Assembly (NCBI RefSeq): GCF_964355755.1
Contig: NC_092670.1
Coordinates: forward strand, 5,231,001 to 5,295,000
Direction of reading: 5' to 3'
DNA length: 64,000 nucleotides
From: Antedon mediterranea
Lineage: Eukaryota > Echinodermata > Crinoidea > Comatulida > Antedonidae
The notes under the pieces were generated by a model, which was not told where the DNA came from, searched no databases, and saw only the letters and a program-made list of their open reading frames with translations. The position numbers and the translations under genes are program-made. Below, piece by piece: positions 22,691 to 34,734 of this stretch (positions within the stretch are counted from its first letter, which is position 1; each line of letters starts with the position of its first letter).

Positions 22691-25600
22691 CTCTTCGTTT
22701 TAAATATATTCCATAGACTTCAACATTATAACTAGTCTACTGTTTTCCCCGATGTGGTTTAAAAACAATTATAAAAGAATGAGAAATAAAGTCAACAGAC
22801 ATTTTACAACATTTAAAAATAATACGTAAAAAACATTTATACCCAGTATAACTAAGACAAAATTATCAGTAACATATTAATTTTATTATAATAATAAAAT
22901 GATAATAATAAATATTTGATGAATAAAATTAATATTTTAAACTAATAATCTGAAAAGAAAGCAATAGTTTTAGTCAAATCAATTTATGAGCATAACTCAA
23001 GAAAGACAAATATATACAGTGTTCATTTATTGTTTTATAATTAATAATAATAAATATTATAATCCATCAACATAAGATAAGAAAACACTTTCTTTAGTAT
23101 AGTAGGCCTAACATATTTTATAATAATAATAGATATATTTATTTTTATTTAAATTGGTATAATTTATATTAAAAATACTTAATTATATACTTTATATTTC
23201 TATATGATGATGAATCAAATTTAACCCAGATGGGCAAATCTAATGTTTCATTGTCATTTTTTTCATCTATACAGATCAGCAGCTTAATCAACAATGTTAC
23301 CGTTCCAATTGAGAACTGCATTTAACCCCAAAAATAGAGATGCCGCATCAACAAAAAGACCAACCAAAGAAACATCAGCCCACAGACGGTTCTCGAATAT
23401 ACAGTAATTTCAGCGTAAAAAAAAATTACATAACTGAAATTAAATTATTAAACAGGGTTACATCAGGTGGTTAAAATCAGCACTGAAAGTACGAACCAAC
23501 TTTATATACCATTGAGTAAACATTTTAGAAGTAATGCGCGATTTACCAAATTTTTCCCTCACGTAAATTTATATAGATTATACGTTTTAATGATTGAACA
23601 AGAGTGTTAATGCGAAGTATATCCAAATGTATTCTCAATGATTTTACTGTAAATGACTATTAATAGTATATTTTAGCAGTTTGTTGTGTGCAGTAGTAAT
23701 TACAGTTGTCACACTTTAAAAATAATGTAGTAGTTCTTGTTGACTTATTTAAGTGAACTATTTGGTGTCTCTGTTACACGTGAAAACTTCAATTTTTTAT
23801 TGCATGAATTATATTGTTTTATTGATTAAAAGATAGTATTTGATATACTATTTTTACCAGTTTATCAATTGTATGCAGTAGTAACCACATTTGTTACACT
23901 TTAAAAATGGCTGCATATCAAAACCATTTCATAAAACATTGTGACGAGTTAAAGTGAACATTTGGTGTCTCCGTTACACGTGAAATCTTCCATTTATATT
24001 TCATGAACCATATTGTTTTATTTCCACATGGAGGTATGATCCTGATTTGACTTGTTGCTAGTAAATGTATATACTTGAGGTATATTCTGTTCATTTCTGT
24101 ATTGTTTACATGTAATTTTTAAACAGCAGTGACTTTACAAATCTTTTATATAGAAATTAAGTCAACTTTAACGGCTTTGCATAATTATTTCATAAGCTAT
24201 TTTTTAAATTTGAAAAGGTGTGATTTAAATAATATTTTTCTGCATTGAAGATGTTCCCAAAAGCTATTTAAAAATCCAATTTAAACAGTTTTAGGTTATT
24301 AATAATAACTTATAAGAGGGGTAGATAATGTGATTTTGGTGTCTCCGTTACACGTGAAATTTGCTATGCATGTTGATACTATATAAATGCTGTTACATAG
24401 AGACAACAGATTTAATGTGTATTTTGCTTCTTTTTTTTAGTTCAAGTACATGATATACTATTTAGAATTGATTATTAGACTTAGAATGTCACACTTTGAA
24501 ATTCTGACCCTAATGTCACACCTTGGCCCCTTTATTTATGGAAACACCCATAAATACAATTTTTTTGCAGCTTAATTTTCTGACAACGAGAAAAATGTGA
24601 TTGCTGCCCTCTTTATTCGAGGTATATTCAGAGCGTTCTCTCTACTTCTCTACGGAGCGCTATTTATGCCTTTATTTACTTCCGAAATAGAAATAGTACT
24701 ACCGTAACTGCTAAAGTGGATCACATTTGGCACCGGTGGAGCACAGTGATGTAGAATAGAAATAAATCACTAAATTAAATATATTTTCATATATTAATAC
24801 ACTGTGCTCAAGTGGACCAAATTTGGCACCAGTGGAGCAGTGATATAAAATAGAAATAAGTCACTGCATTTTAATATCGTTTCGTATGTTAATACACTGT
24901 GCTCAAGTGGACCCAATTTGGCGCCAGTGGAGCACACTCTGTGATATAAAATACAAATAAATTCACTGAATTTTAATATCTTTTTGTATGTTAATACACT
25001 GTGCTTAATTGAACCCAATTTGCCGGGGAGCACAGTGGTATATAGAAATAAAGTCACTAAATTTTAATAAATTTAAGAAACAACAATATCCTTTGTGTTC
25101 CCTTTAGCAGAGTCAATGTTCTTTAAAATGTAGTAGATTTAAGATTTAGTCCAGGCCCATCCCTATATCGACATTTTTAATTCCAATCCTTATCTGTTTC
25201 GTCGTAATTTAAGTGTTTCTGAGTTGTTGTAATTGTCTTTATATCTGTTAAAGCTCAGGTACAGGCATGAATTTTTAATATAATATTTGGTTAATTGTAC
25301 ATAAATCAAATATTTGAAACAGAAATCAAGACGAAAAAAACATGAATTTCCCTTAATATGGTCAAATACAACATTTGGCAAAATTCTGCCATAAAAACCA
25401 GGAAGAATATTGTTTTCAGTAGTTAGGTAGTTTAAGCTAATGTAATAACATGTCTGGTGACTCCCTAGAAGGTGAAAAAAGGTGGTGGATATACGGTGGA
25501 TAATTTTTGCTATAGCATGAAAATAAAAATCTGAAGTTGAATGAAAATACCAGAAATGTAAAATTCAATTTATATTACCTATATTTAGTCATCTGTTTAC

Positions 25601-26608
25601 ATTTTTTACCACACCATTTATTTTTCATAGCTTTTTAAAATGCCTCTCTATTTACAAAATTTGTGTACAAAAGAATAGAGATTTTACTGTGTAATTTGAA
25701 CTATCCCCCCACTAATAAGAAAGTCTTTATTTTCAACAAGCTCGTGTAACACAAATAAATCCAAAAAAATTATGAAACATAGGAGAAACTATAGATCGAT
25801 AATTATTGGAATGTATGATCAATAGAAATTTTTTTGCCCGTACCTGGCCTTTAAACCAAGCTAGCTGTAAGTGGCGGATTTGTTTCTGCTGTTGTTTTTG
25901 GTTTAAAAAACTAGAGACTTAATATTTAATTTCATATTTCAATGAATAGGTACACTTTCCGGAGACAAGCTCTATTGTCATAATTGTCTATTGTTATAAT
26001 TTCAAATCATGTAAAGTGCCATTTTTCGGGCGGGAACCTATGCAGCTCTATTTTTCAAAATTGTCTTTGCTCTGTACTGAAGATTCTTATACATGTTGTT
26101 AAAAAAAATAATAGATGTCATTTCCGGGGACATTGCAGCTCTATTTTAAACAGTTTGGTATGCCGTGCGTTGTTATACAAATGAGTTTGTGCAGGTGTAT
26201 TAAGGGGGAAGATGGTATGTTAGTCATTCGCGGTAAACACGCCACACTGTTAAATTTGATGTTGTTAATCTTTACATTAGAAAATTGTTCATTCAAATCA
26301 TGTAAATAAAACATTTTCCGGACGGGAACCTAGCAGCTCTTCGTTTTTAGTTTGGAAAAGTAATCTCGAAAAGAACTCCATGTGGAAAAGAAGCCTACCC
26401 AAGAGTACTAAAAATGAAGGAGCACATGGGCTTCTTTTCGAGGTTTTATGGCAGTCTATTTAATGGAAAATAATGTCATGCAACTTTGTTTTTGATTTTT
26501 AAAAATGTCCACTTGTTTAGGCCTGACATTTACAACCCTTAAAATATCTCTCTTTCAAAATCAAAGAAAAACAATATTTATTTTCAATTCAAAAAAAAAA
26601 AAATCCGT

Positions 26609-26682
26609 AGAGGTTCGAACCCAATCTACTAGAGCTGAGAGCATCCTAACCGGAGCATTACCCGTTCGGCCACAAAGTAGTA
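26609..26682 (-). mobile_element. tRNA-like SINE head
   Basis: On the minus strand GTGGCCGAACGGGTAATGC and TTGGGTTCGAACCTC form A and B boxes at tRNA spacing. The A-box resembles class II tRNA (Leu/Ser). It is flanked by an A run (26,590-26,600) on the 3' side, consistent with a short retroposed copy. Confidence 0.6.
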
Positions 26683-26773
26683 CATGACTAAACAGCTGAT
26701 AATAGTCTATTTAGACGTGTATTACGTAATTTATCATTACGTCATAAATATCCTATTAACCTTGTTAAAACCA

Positions 26774-27031
26774 AAATCGCCAGTTAGCTCAGTCGCCTGA
26801 GCGTCGTGTTGACAACACGTATGTCGTGGGTTCGATTCCCACGCTGGTCGGTGGAATAGAGTTAAGGCTATGCGAGCCACTGTGTTTGGGGTTCACAGAT
26901 CATACGTCCCCCTTTCCACCACACATCATGAGGCGACAACATCAATGCATCTGGTGATGTGCTGGAAACGATCCCCAAAAGGCTGTGGCAGGGCCTTAGT
27001 GCTGAGGCAGGGAGAGCACATTTAACATCTT
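26774..27031 (+). mobile_element. tRNA-Val-like SINE with intact A and B boxes
   Basis: The head reads CAGTTAGCTCAGTCGCCTGA (A box), an anticodon loop TTGACAA (GAC, Val-like), and GTGGGTTCGATTCCCAC (T arm/B box). The acceptor stem has a mismatch at position 1-72. A 3' body of about 180 bp continues to a T run at 27,031. The attached body and imperfect stem argue for a SINE rather than a working tRNA gene. Confidence 0.75.
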
Positions 27032-28082
27032 TTTTTTTTAAGTTTTTTTTTTCAACCTGTATTCGATCTCGTAAATTTTATGTTTGCCGCCCTCAATTTT
27101 AAAAAGAAATTGAATTTATTATTTTCATCGCAGGTGTACCAAACGGCTTGGTATGCCGTGCGTTGTGATGCAATGGTCACGTGCAGTGGGAAAGATGCTA
27201 TAATTGTTAGTCATTCACGGTCAACACACCACACTGTTAAATTTTGATTTTAATCACTGTGCTCCACTGGTGTTGATACATTGGTAACGAAAAAGATATT
27301 GTATTGTAATATGTTATGAATAAACGTTTATGGTAGTTGGTGTGTTTGCTCAGAATCCCAGAATAAACATGTTTTAAATAGATAGTTTGTCTCCGATGGT
27401 TTTTGTATGGGTTAATGGAAAGTGAAATAAGATAAAATATAGAACATTTGCAAAGATGCCGATTTCGAGACCAATTTCGGGCTAGGCCTTAGGCATATAT
27501 GAAGTCGAGTTTTTAGAGTTGAAAACCCCACCTAAAATTTTGAAGTAGCATCTGGATAGTTGAAATTTTAATATTATCATAATTATCATAGGTGACTATG
27601 TATAGTAATAAGTATAAGTGCAATTCTGGGCTCTATTTTCATTATTAGCTCCATGGTGGGCTAGTACTTAACTTAATATTTAATTTCATATTTCAATGAA
27701 TATGTGCACTTTCCAGGGACACTAAATAAGTATTTATCTTAGACAAACGCAAGTTATTCAAATTACTGCTTGAAACTAATTTTTCTTTTGCATTACGGAT
27801 GGAGTAACCGATATTTAACATATAAAGCAAGTTTGAAATATTTTTGAAGTATTTCCAGAAGTATTTTTTCTCGATGTTTTAAATACGAAAAGATATTAAC
27901 ATTCAGTGACTTATTTATAGTTTATATCACTGTGCTCCACTGGTTCCAAATTGTGTCCACTTGAGCACAGTGTATTAACATACGAAAAGATATTGAAATT
28001 CAGTGACTTTTTTCTATCACTCTTCCTGTGCTCTCCTGGAAATTGTGTCCACTTGAGCACAGTGTATTAACATACGAACAGA

Positions 28083-28260
28083 TATTCAATTCAATTCAAT
28101 TCATATTTATTAAGCGCCGAATTCTTTCCAGAATTGGGAAAGGCATGCGCACTGAATGAAACATTGACTAAATATAATAACATGTTTTTAATAAAATACA
28201 GTATCAAGAACTGAACTGAACAATGTCACTTACCGGTGGCAGCCGACGGTTTTGATTCTA
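28083..28260 (-). mobile_element. LINE (L2-like) 3' end
   Basis: On the minus strand the fragment ends GGCGCTTAATAAATATG followed by (AATTG)n. A short tandem tail after a GCGCTTAATAAATA-like 3' end is typical of L2/CR1-clade LINEs in aquatic animals (recalled, not searched). Only the terminal part is present. Confidence 0.5.
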
Positions 28261-28679
28261 GTCAACAAAACCAAATTAATACCGATATTCCTGAATTAGA
28301 CTGCAACCAATTTGTGATATTTCCAATATGAAGCTGTTAAGACGATAATTTGGATGATCATCACTTTTCTCGCTGTATGAAAGAGTTTACGATCATCAAA
28401 CATGTTTACTTAATTAGTTGATCATTGATTTGAGAAGTTTATGACGACTACAATTATAATCATAACGTTTGTTATTAAATGCTTCAATCAACAATATTTT
28501 TAACATTTGTAATACAATAAAAATAATTAAAAAAATTATCAGGATCTATATTCTTTTCTTTTTAATTCATATTAAAAGTACAGTGCAGTAATAAAAGCAA
28601 ATATTGATAAATGCCAACCCAAGCTCCTCAGTTGTTTCTTCCGAACGCTTTCATTTTTAAACATCAGAAAATCTATAGA

Positions 28680-28825
28680 GGGCGCTAATGTTATTGATAC
28701 GATATTGATCGATCGTCTCTCGTCGTCGCCCCCCGGTGGTCGTCGCGATCGTGTGGTTGTGGAGAATAACATTGAACTGGCGAAGGCCTAACCTAGGACT
28801 AGAATCCATCTGTCCAAAAATAACA
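28680..28825 (+). other. Candidate CpG-rich 5' exon
   Basis: CpG-rich sequence (CGATCGATCGTC, CGTCGTCGCC, CGTCGCGATCG) in otherwise AT-rich DNA, ending in a strong donor ACA|GTAAGTG at 28,826. Directly downstream is a GGCC/CTAG-rich stretch like that in intron 1 of RagC/D. I read it as a non-coding first exon on the plus strand, possibly a distal promoter of the TMCC gene 23 kb away. It has no useful ATG frame. CpG richness could also reflect transcription from the other strand. Confidence 0.4.
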
Positions 28826-31499
28826 GTAAGTGAACTGATCTATTAGGTGTTTTAGCGTGCAAGGTTATTGACGCTAGTGGTAACTGTCATTTTAGTAAAC
28901 ACAGGCGAGTGAAACACTAATTATAAACCACGTAAGTATAGAGGAGGATGCCGGTTTAAAAAGTAAGGCTATTTTTTGTCTTCGATCCCACCACACACAC
29001 GGTCACAGCGGCCCATCCAGAGCAGCAGCAGGCGCGGCTTAGCCTACATACAGTAGGCTAGGAGATTACCCAAAAATCTACTAGGCCTAGGCTATTTTAT
29101 ACTGGATTGGTGGTCAATTAGTAAAAATTTCAATTCCAATTATTGACTACAATCAAGTCTGTCTTTGCTGTTCAAGAAGAAAAAAGGTTTCAAGTAAAAA
29201 AAAAAAAAAATTGTTTGCATCCGCCCCAGCCCAGTCTCGGAAACATGAATCCATTTAATAGGGTCCTAATGTTATGCGTAATTTGAACGATTCGCACAAA
29301 TTGAAATTGCACAACTTTATCACATATTATTTATGAAATTTCTTGTCTAGGCTAGGCCTAGGCCTATATTATTTTAATTTTATGCACTGCATGCTATCAT
29401 TACATTCTGTGTAATCAAACTAATGGGTTATGTTTGCATGAAATTTAGATTTCAAGAAAACAAAATGGTTAAACAACCAATAAGAATACTGTACAGTACT
29501 GTAGTAGTATATTGCTATAAATTGATTGAATTGCATTTGTACAGTAGCTCAACATTCTGACTTACTGTGCGTACACCGATTATGTAGCAACACTTTTAGT
29601 GGTCCAACAATGCCACACACAATTATGTAAAGTCCAGTTTACACTACCTGGATGAATGACAACTTTACATTTCATTACTGTATGTTTCTAATATAGGTAT
29701 TTTACATTTGGTTTGAATAGTCTACTAATTGATCACTGAGCCAGCTTTATTATGATGGTTGTAAATTATTCACGTTTTAACATACGCAGAAATAAATTAC
29801 CAACAATTGTTTTGTTGTTGGTTTCCAGTCTACTGAAGACGGTTGTACCAGACAACAAATGATACAAACATTTTAAACTATACATTACTAATCTGTATGT
29901 CCTTGCATGGTGTATTGGCGCAAACCTAAAACTGTGCTGGTGTTTATTTGCCATGCAAACATTAAAACAATCATTGTTTTTTGGTTACGTCTCTTGACAC
30001 AAAAATGAATGTCCAAAATAGTTTTACTATTAATTATAACTGTAGTGTAGTTCAAATGTTGGTTTGGAATGCAGACACCATAAATAAAGACAACACGTTT
30101 GATGCCTGATCAAACAGATTAATGAAATTAATGTATCTTTTGTAGTAACAGTGTCTTGTCTTTTGGCTATACAATGTTACAGCTACTTTATAGACACCAA
30201 GCAATTTTATGCAATAAATAGCATTAAACATTCAGTGACTGTGCATTTCATGGATGTACTGTAATTTCCTCATGCTGTAAGGTACCTACCATACAGTGCT
30301 TGAGCAGTGGTATTGCGCATAGGCCAAAGGGCTCTGGTTTTGGAATTTTAAAGAGGCCTTTCAACATTGAGCTGGGAGTCATGAACATGAAGGGCAATGG
30401 CACCTCTGGCCCCCTTTTCAACATGTATGATTACGGTTTAATTATAAAATGTATGCTTTGTAACAAAAAAACTAACCACCTATTAACATAATTTAACCCA
30501 AAAAACAGTATAACTGTATAGTCTCTAACCGAACCCTCTGAAAAACCAGTAACAAAAACCAGTAACACAAACCAGACTCCATGTTTCAATTAACTAAACA
30601 AATCAAAATGTATGATTATTAATATTATTTAAATAATGTTTAAACACATACTGTAAATGTGCTAACATTAACAACATTGTATATTTTATTTTATTTTATT
30701 TTTATTTTATCAGACCACCTTTATTGTTTATTTGATTATTAAATGTACAGTATTAATTTGGTGGTTTTGCACATAATTTTCTTGAGCACTGCTAATGCTA
30801 CTATCCTCATTTTTTTTAATTTCTTTCATTTTCACAGACCACCTTTAATCCTCTCCATCAATCATTCTGCTCTGTGCTTCATCATCCCTTCTTTCTACAT
30901 GCTTGTTGCAGTACTGATGGAAAAAACATACTTTCTTTTTTTTGTATAATAATTCATAATTTTGAAGGCTACTGATATCTTGAAATCTAATAATATCTTA
31001 TGCAAGGATTTATATCATCTTTTACACAATGTGAACCTTTACTGATTAATACATAACCTGAGTTAAATTTGGTGACAACATATAGACATTATAAGGGATA
31101 AGATATTCATTGTCTGTCCTGTTTAAATAAAGAAAATGATTATTAGTGTCTGTAGAATTCTGAAACAGTCATTAACTGAAAGCAGTCACGTAGTAACAAC
31201 ATTAAATTAAATCTAGTATGCTTGCGAGTTTCTTGACCCTTTTTCGTTGTCCTCTGCTACTAGAGATTACGTCTGCCGCGAGGAATTGTTGATGTAGCGA
31301 GGAATGAGATTATGTCTAGTATTATTTTGAGGTTTGACAACGTGGAATAAAAAATCGACACAATTTTGTTTGCGCATGTGTGCTATTCAAAGACACATTT
31401 TGTTTGAACAGTTTACTAATGCAGAATGTAAATACTGTAGAAGAATCATACCTGTAATATATTTCGGAGTTCAAAATTAAGATACTGTGTAAATTCAGC

Positions 31500-31515
31500 A
31501 TGTTCCTGATACCAG
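31500..31515 (+). CDS. Candidate TMCC first coding exon (MFLIP)
   Basis: ATGTTCCTGATACCAG is followed by the donor GTAGGT, ending one base into a codon. The next TMCC exon needs exactly one incoming base; joining gives MFLIPELPPDKRRSRS. Nothing else supports it, and by chance about one donor in three would fit in phase. It competes with the candidate at 48,237. Confidence 0.25.
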
Positions 31516-31708
31516 GTAGGTTAAATGAAGTTTATTTTGCAACAAAATATAATTTAATTTAATACATTAGTTTATAGACAATTTTTTATTTCATTAGGAA
31601 TTCTCTATTTAGCATGTCAATGGTCAACATGGGCATCCCCACCCCATCCCACTTTTTTTCCTGCTCACACACACATCTTTCCAAACGTCTTTAAAATAGT
31701 TGACACTT

Positions 31709-31778
31709 TGTACAGGAGACATGACCCAGGAGATGGGACCCAGGAGATGGGACCCCAGGAGATGGGACCCCAGGAGAC
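31709..31778. repeat. Short tandem repeat (GACCCCAGGAGATGG)n
   Basis: About four units of 17-19 bp (GGAGATGGGACCCCA), GC-rich against an AT-rich background. It has no attached element ends. Confidence 0.8.
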
Positions 31779-34734
31779 AACAATAACTAATTGTTTTCAC
31801 TTGTGTCTAATAGTACTGTAGAATAGAGAATTTTAATTTACCCAATAATTTATAGTAGTTTACAGCAAACTGGGTCACTTTTGTTTATTATCAACCTGCA
31901 TGTTCATGACACAAAGCAAATAAACAAAATAGGAGTAATTTCTGTGCTTAATTCCTCTATTTGTCCAGTATTGAAAAGTCCTATAAAAAGTAACTGTACC
32001 TATTTGACTGATCTTAAAAAAACATGTCAAGGGTCAAGTACAGTACTGTAAACTTGTATTTCTAAAAACTAGTAAAATTCATATAAAACTGTACAACAGA
32101 TACCATAATTATACTTTATAGTTCACTCAAAATAATCAACATTAATTTCCTTCTACTGGTAGTACTATGAAAATAACCTATAAAAAGTTCTAAACAGAAT
32201 TAAAAGTGTTTTTTTACCTGACAAAAGAGTGTACAGTACCGTAACAGTACGTATCGAGAACAGTGTATTTCCTCAATGCTAGTGATACAAAAGATGTTGG
32301 ATTTAAAGTGTTTATTTTTTACCACACTGGAAATACCCAAGAAAGGTTTCAATTATCCAGGATTATCACTGCAGTATCAGATTTTTATCTCAAAGTGATA
32401 CAGTAGAGAATACTATACCATTTTCTGAAATGATGTCCAGAATATTTAGTTACTAGAGCAGTGCAAATGCCGAATGCATTGTTTTACAGTAATTACGAAT
32501 TATATTTTTTATTTTCTGATCAAATTTTTATGTATAATAAGTATTAAATTACTCTCACTAACATCTTTACGTCATGACCTAGATAGAAATTGTTTGCAGT
32601 AATGCATGGTCACTAAAATACTTCCACTGATGTCCTACTGTAGCCTAAATTGAATTGGTTGATGCCAACAAATCTTCCCCTCCTCCTTCATTCGCCTACA
32701 GTATGATATTAGGTGTGGGTAGTCACCCTATCTCCTGATCTCTAGCCAAGGGTAGGGGAACAGTTTAACCAGAAAGACCACTACCGTATTAATACTTTTG
32801 ATTTACATTCCACTATAGGCTACAGTTTGCCATAATTGTTTGTGATTTTTACATTCTGGTCCTCTAATACACTACTTTACTGTATAAGCCCACACCATGT
32901 ATTCAATGTTGTATCAAAGAGGGACCCTTCCCACAACACTGTAATAAGTCTTGATATTTTTCGTAGCGATTTTGAAAATGAATAATGATGATGATTTTCA
33001 TGATATTATTAAGATCGATGCTACTAGACCATACTTAAAAGACGTAATACATTTAAAATATATAAGCGGAAACTAAATATTCACAAATACAATTTATACT
33101 GAACTGATAGTTTTTAAAAAATTAATAAAGTAGAAAAACTATTAAAAGGAAATGAAATTAAAGGAAAAGGGCTTGGCTAGTTGGTAATATAATGATAATA
33201 AATATTTACAGTTTATAAAATAATTTTATCACCAAAATTGAAGAAAGAGATTTATTTTAGATTTGTTAATCATTATTATGTCACAATTGATATAATTCCC
33301 ATGCTAATATCATAGCAAGTAATATACATTAATAATTGATTAAATACACTTTTTTTTTCTATTTTTCACTGCTGCATAGTACTGTAAAAGCAAACTATGA
33401 ATCACAATGCTTAACCTATTGAGTCATCTTAGACTATAACTACAGTAATTAACATACTCCTCGTACACTCAATGAATTTCATGGAAATTATCTGATTCTG
33501 TCAGGTTCATGGAATCACTAGTACTACAACTATTATTATGCCAAAGACATTCAAATTTACTCATGTGCGTTTGTTTAAACCAAAAGGTAGGTTCAGGTTA
33601 AGTTTTGAATAAATTCTGCTTTTTATCTTTTCATTTTTTTTCTCTCATATTCAAAGTACAACCATCCATTCCTTCTGTTGTGTTTCTTAATAAATTATTA
33701 CTGCTTTTTTTGTTTTAAACACGTTGATAAAAGCTGAAACTTTATTTTATGTCTAACATTTCCTATTACAGTATAAACATTAACATTAAGAATTAAATTA
33801 CAGTAATAACAAAATATGTACCCATTGTATATAATATTTGTATTAATATTTTGCTTAAATTAATTCTGCCACTTTTTTGCTCAGATTTGGTGGTTGGGTG
33901 TATGTTTTTTCATGTAAATTAATAAATACCGTCCTACAGTATGTAGGTATACCCATCATGGGTATTACCGTATCCCCTATCCAAATTATATAGATGTCCA
34001 TCGCCATTTTGATCTGTTTGTTCACTTTCTCTCTTCCCCCCGCCCCTTTTTTTTCCCTATACCATAATACATTGTACGTTTACTACTACTAACAATTTCA
34101 TTTGTTATTTTCTATTGACTATGGTCAATAAGCTTAATAGGATTACGTTTCCTTTCTGTATACTGTAGCTCATATGTCTAGCACTTAGCCAGGATTTTTA
34201 CAGTGAGGTTCTTTTTTGCCCAAAAAATGGTAAAAATGCAATGTGTAGTAAACAAGATAGATGTCATAAATTAGGCCTATAGACTTACTATTTTGCTGAC
34301 ATACAGTATAACTGGTCTCCCAGAACCAGAACTGGAATCCTACAAATCACCCTCCTCCTCCCCCCCCCCCCCCCCCCTCAATCTCACTACATGCTTAGGT
34401 GGGCCATTGTATCTACTGGAATATGTTTGTTTTTTTTTATTTTTAAAAATTACACTTTATACCATTCCTTAAAGTTGTATTGTCCCCCAAAACATGAAAA
34501 ATGAAGATCAATTAAATCAAATTTTGAATAGACCATATTGTAGCTATAATAAAGTTGTTCACTTTCGCCGAAAAAAAATCCGAAAAAAATTATTAATTTC
34601 GCTAAGAAAAAAGCAAAATAAGTTAATCAATTTTCCCAACTTGTCAGCTCAAAATTTAGGCCGATAGAGCTAACTCATAAATATGCATGATATGTTAATG
34701 AGCATCGACACAGCTGGGATCTGATCTAACAAAC

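Larger units (their letters stand above)
20248..24549. mobile_element. 4.3 kb TIR element next to the RagC/D promoter
   Basis: The left end GGGTGTTTCCATAAATTAAG (continuing GGGCCA) matches the reverse complement of the right end at 25 of 26 positions. ATAA is present directly outside both ends, a possible 4-bp target duplication, though weak in AT-rich DNA. The interior has no recognisable transposase. It holds a repeated GTGTCTC..GTTAC motif, an array of ~140-bp units (22,140-22,690) and seven CACGTG sites. A short frame at 20,780-20,980 ends VIQEAGELKSRRKNHR and is not recognised. Confidence 0.75.
24708..28086. mobile_element. Foldback-like element with tandem, inverted ends
   Basis: Left end: three to four units of about 100 bp at 24,708-25,075, each with CACTGTGCTCAAGTGGACC and CCAGTGGAGCACAGTG. 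Right end: about two units of the same sequence in inverse orientation at 27,878-28,086. Each unit carries an imperfect palindrome. The interior has direct duplications: TTAATATTTAATTTCATATT near 25,920 and 27,670, and TGGTATGCCGTGCGTTGT near 26,157 and 27,150. No coding capacity is seen. Tandemly repeated inverted ends are typical of Foldback/Galileo-type elements; the assignment is inference. Confidence 0.6.
24550..28680. other. Intergenic repeat block, no gene seen
   Basis: Apart from the foldback-like element, two tRNA-like SINEs and a LINE tail, this holds AT-rich sequence only. The 66-codon frame at 28,572-28,772 (minus) overlaps the CpG-rich exon candidate and is not recognisable. Confidence 0.65.
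28826..34472. other. AT-rich stretch with one candidate exon
   Basis: Mostly unremarkable. It holds a candidate TMCC first exon near 31,500, a small tandem repeat (GACCCCAGGAGATGG, 31,709-31,778), an 8-bp-arm hairpin ATACCCAT/ATGGGTAT at 33,949-33,965, and a poly-C run at about 34,355-34,378. A 63-codon frame at 30,300-30,491 is not recognisable. Confidence 0.6.

Noticed and set aside
26774-26850. Functional tRNA-Val gene
   Set aside because: Acceptor stem mismatch at the terminal pair and a SINE-type tail attached; no typical immediate T-run terminator after the tRNA.
28572-28772. 66-codon minus-strand frame (MLFSTTTRSRRPP...)
   Set aside because: Overlaps a CpG-rich region likely to be a plus-strand 5' exon; no recognised similarity and no supporting splice sites.
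30300-30491. 63-codon frame MSSGIAHRPKGSGFGILKR...
   Set aside because: Looks protein-like in its first half but has no donor, acceptor or recognised family; possibly a repeat fragment.
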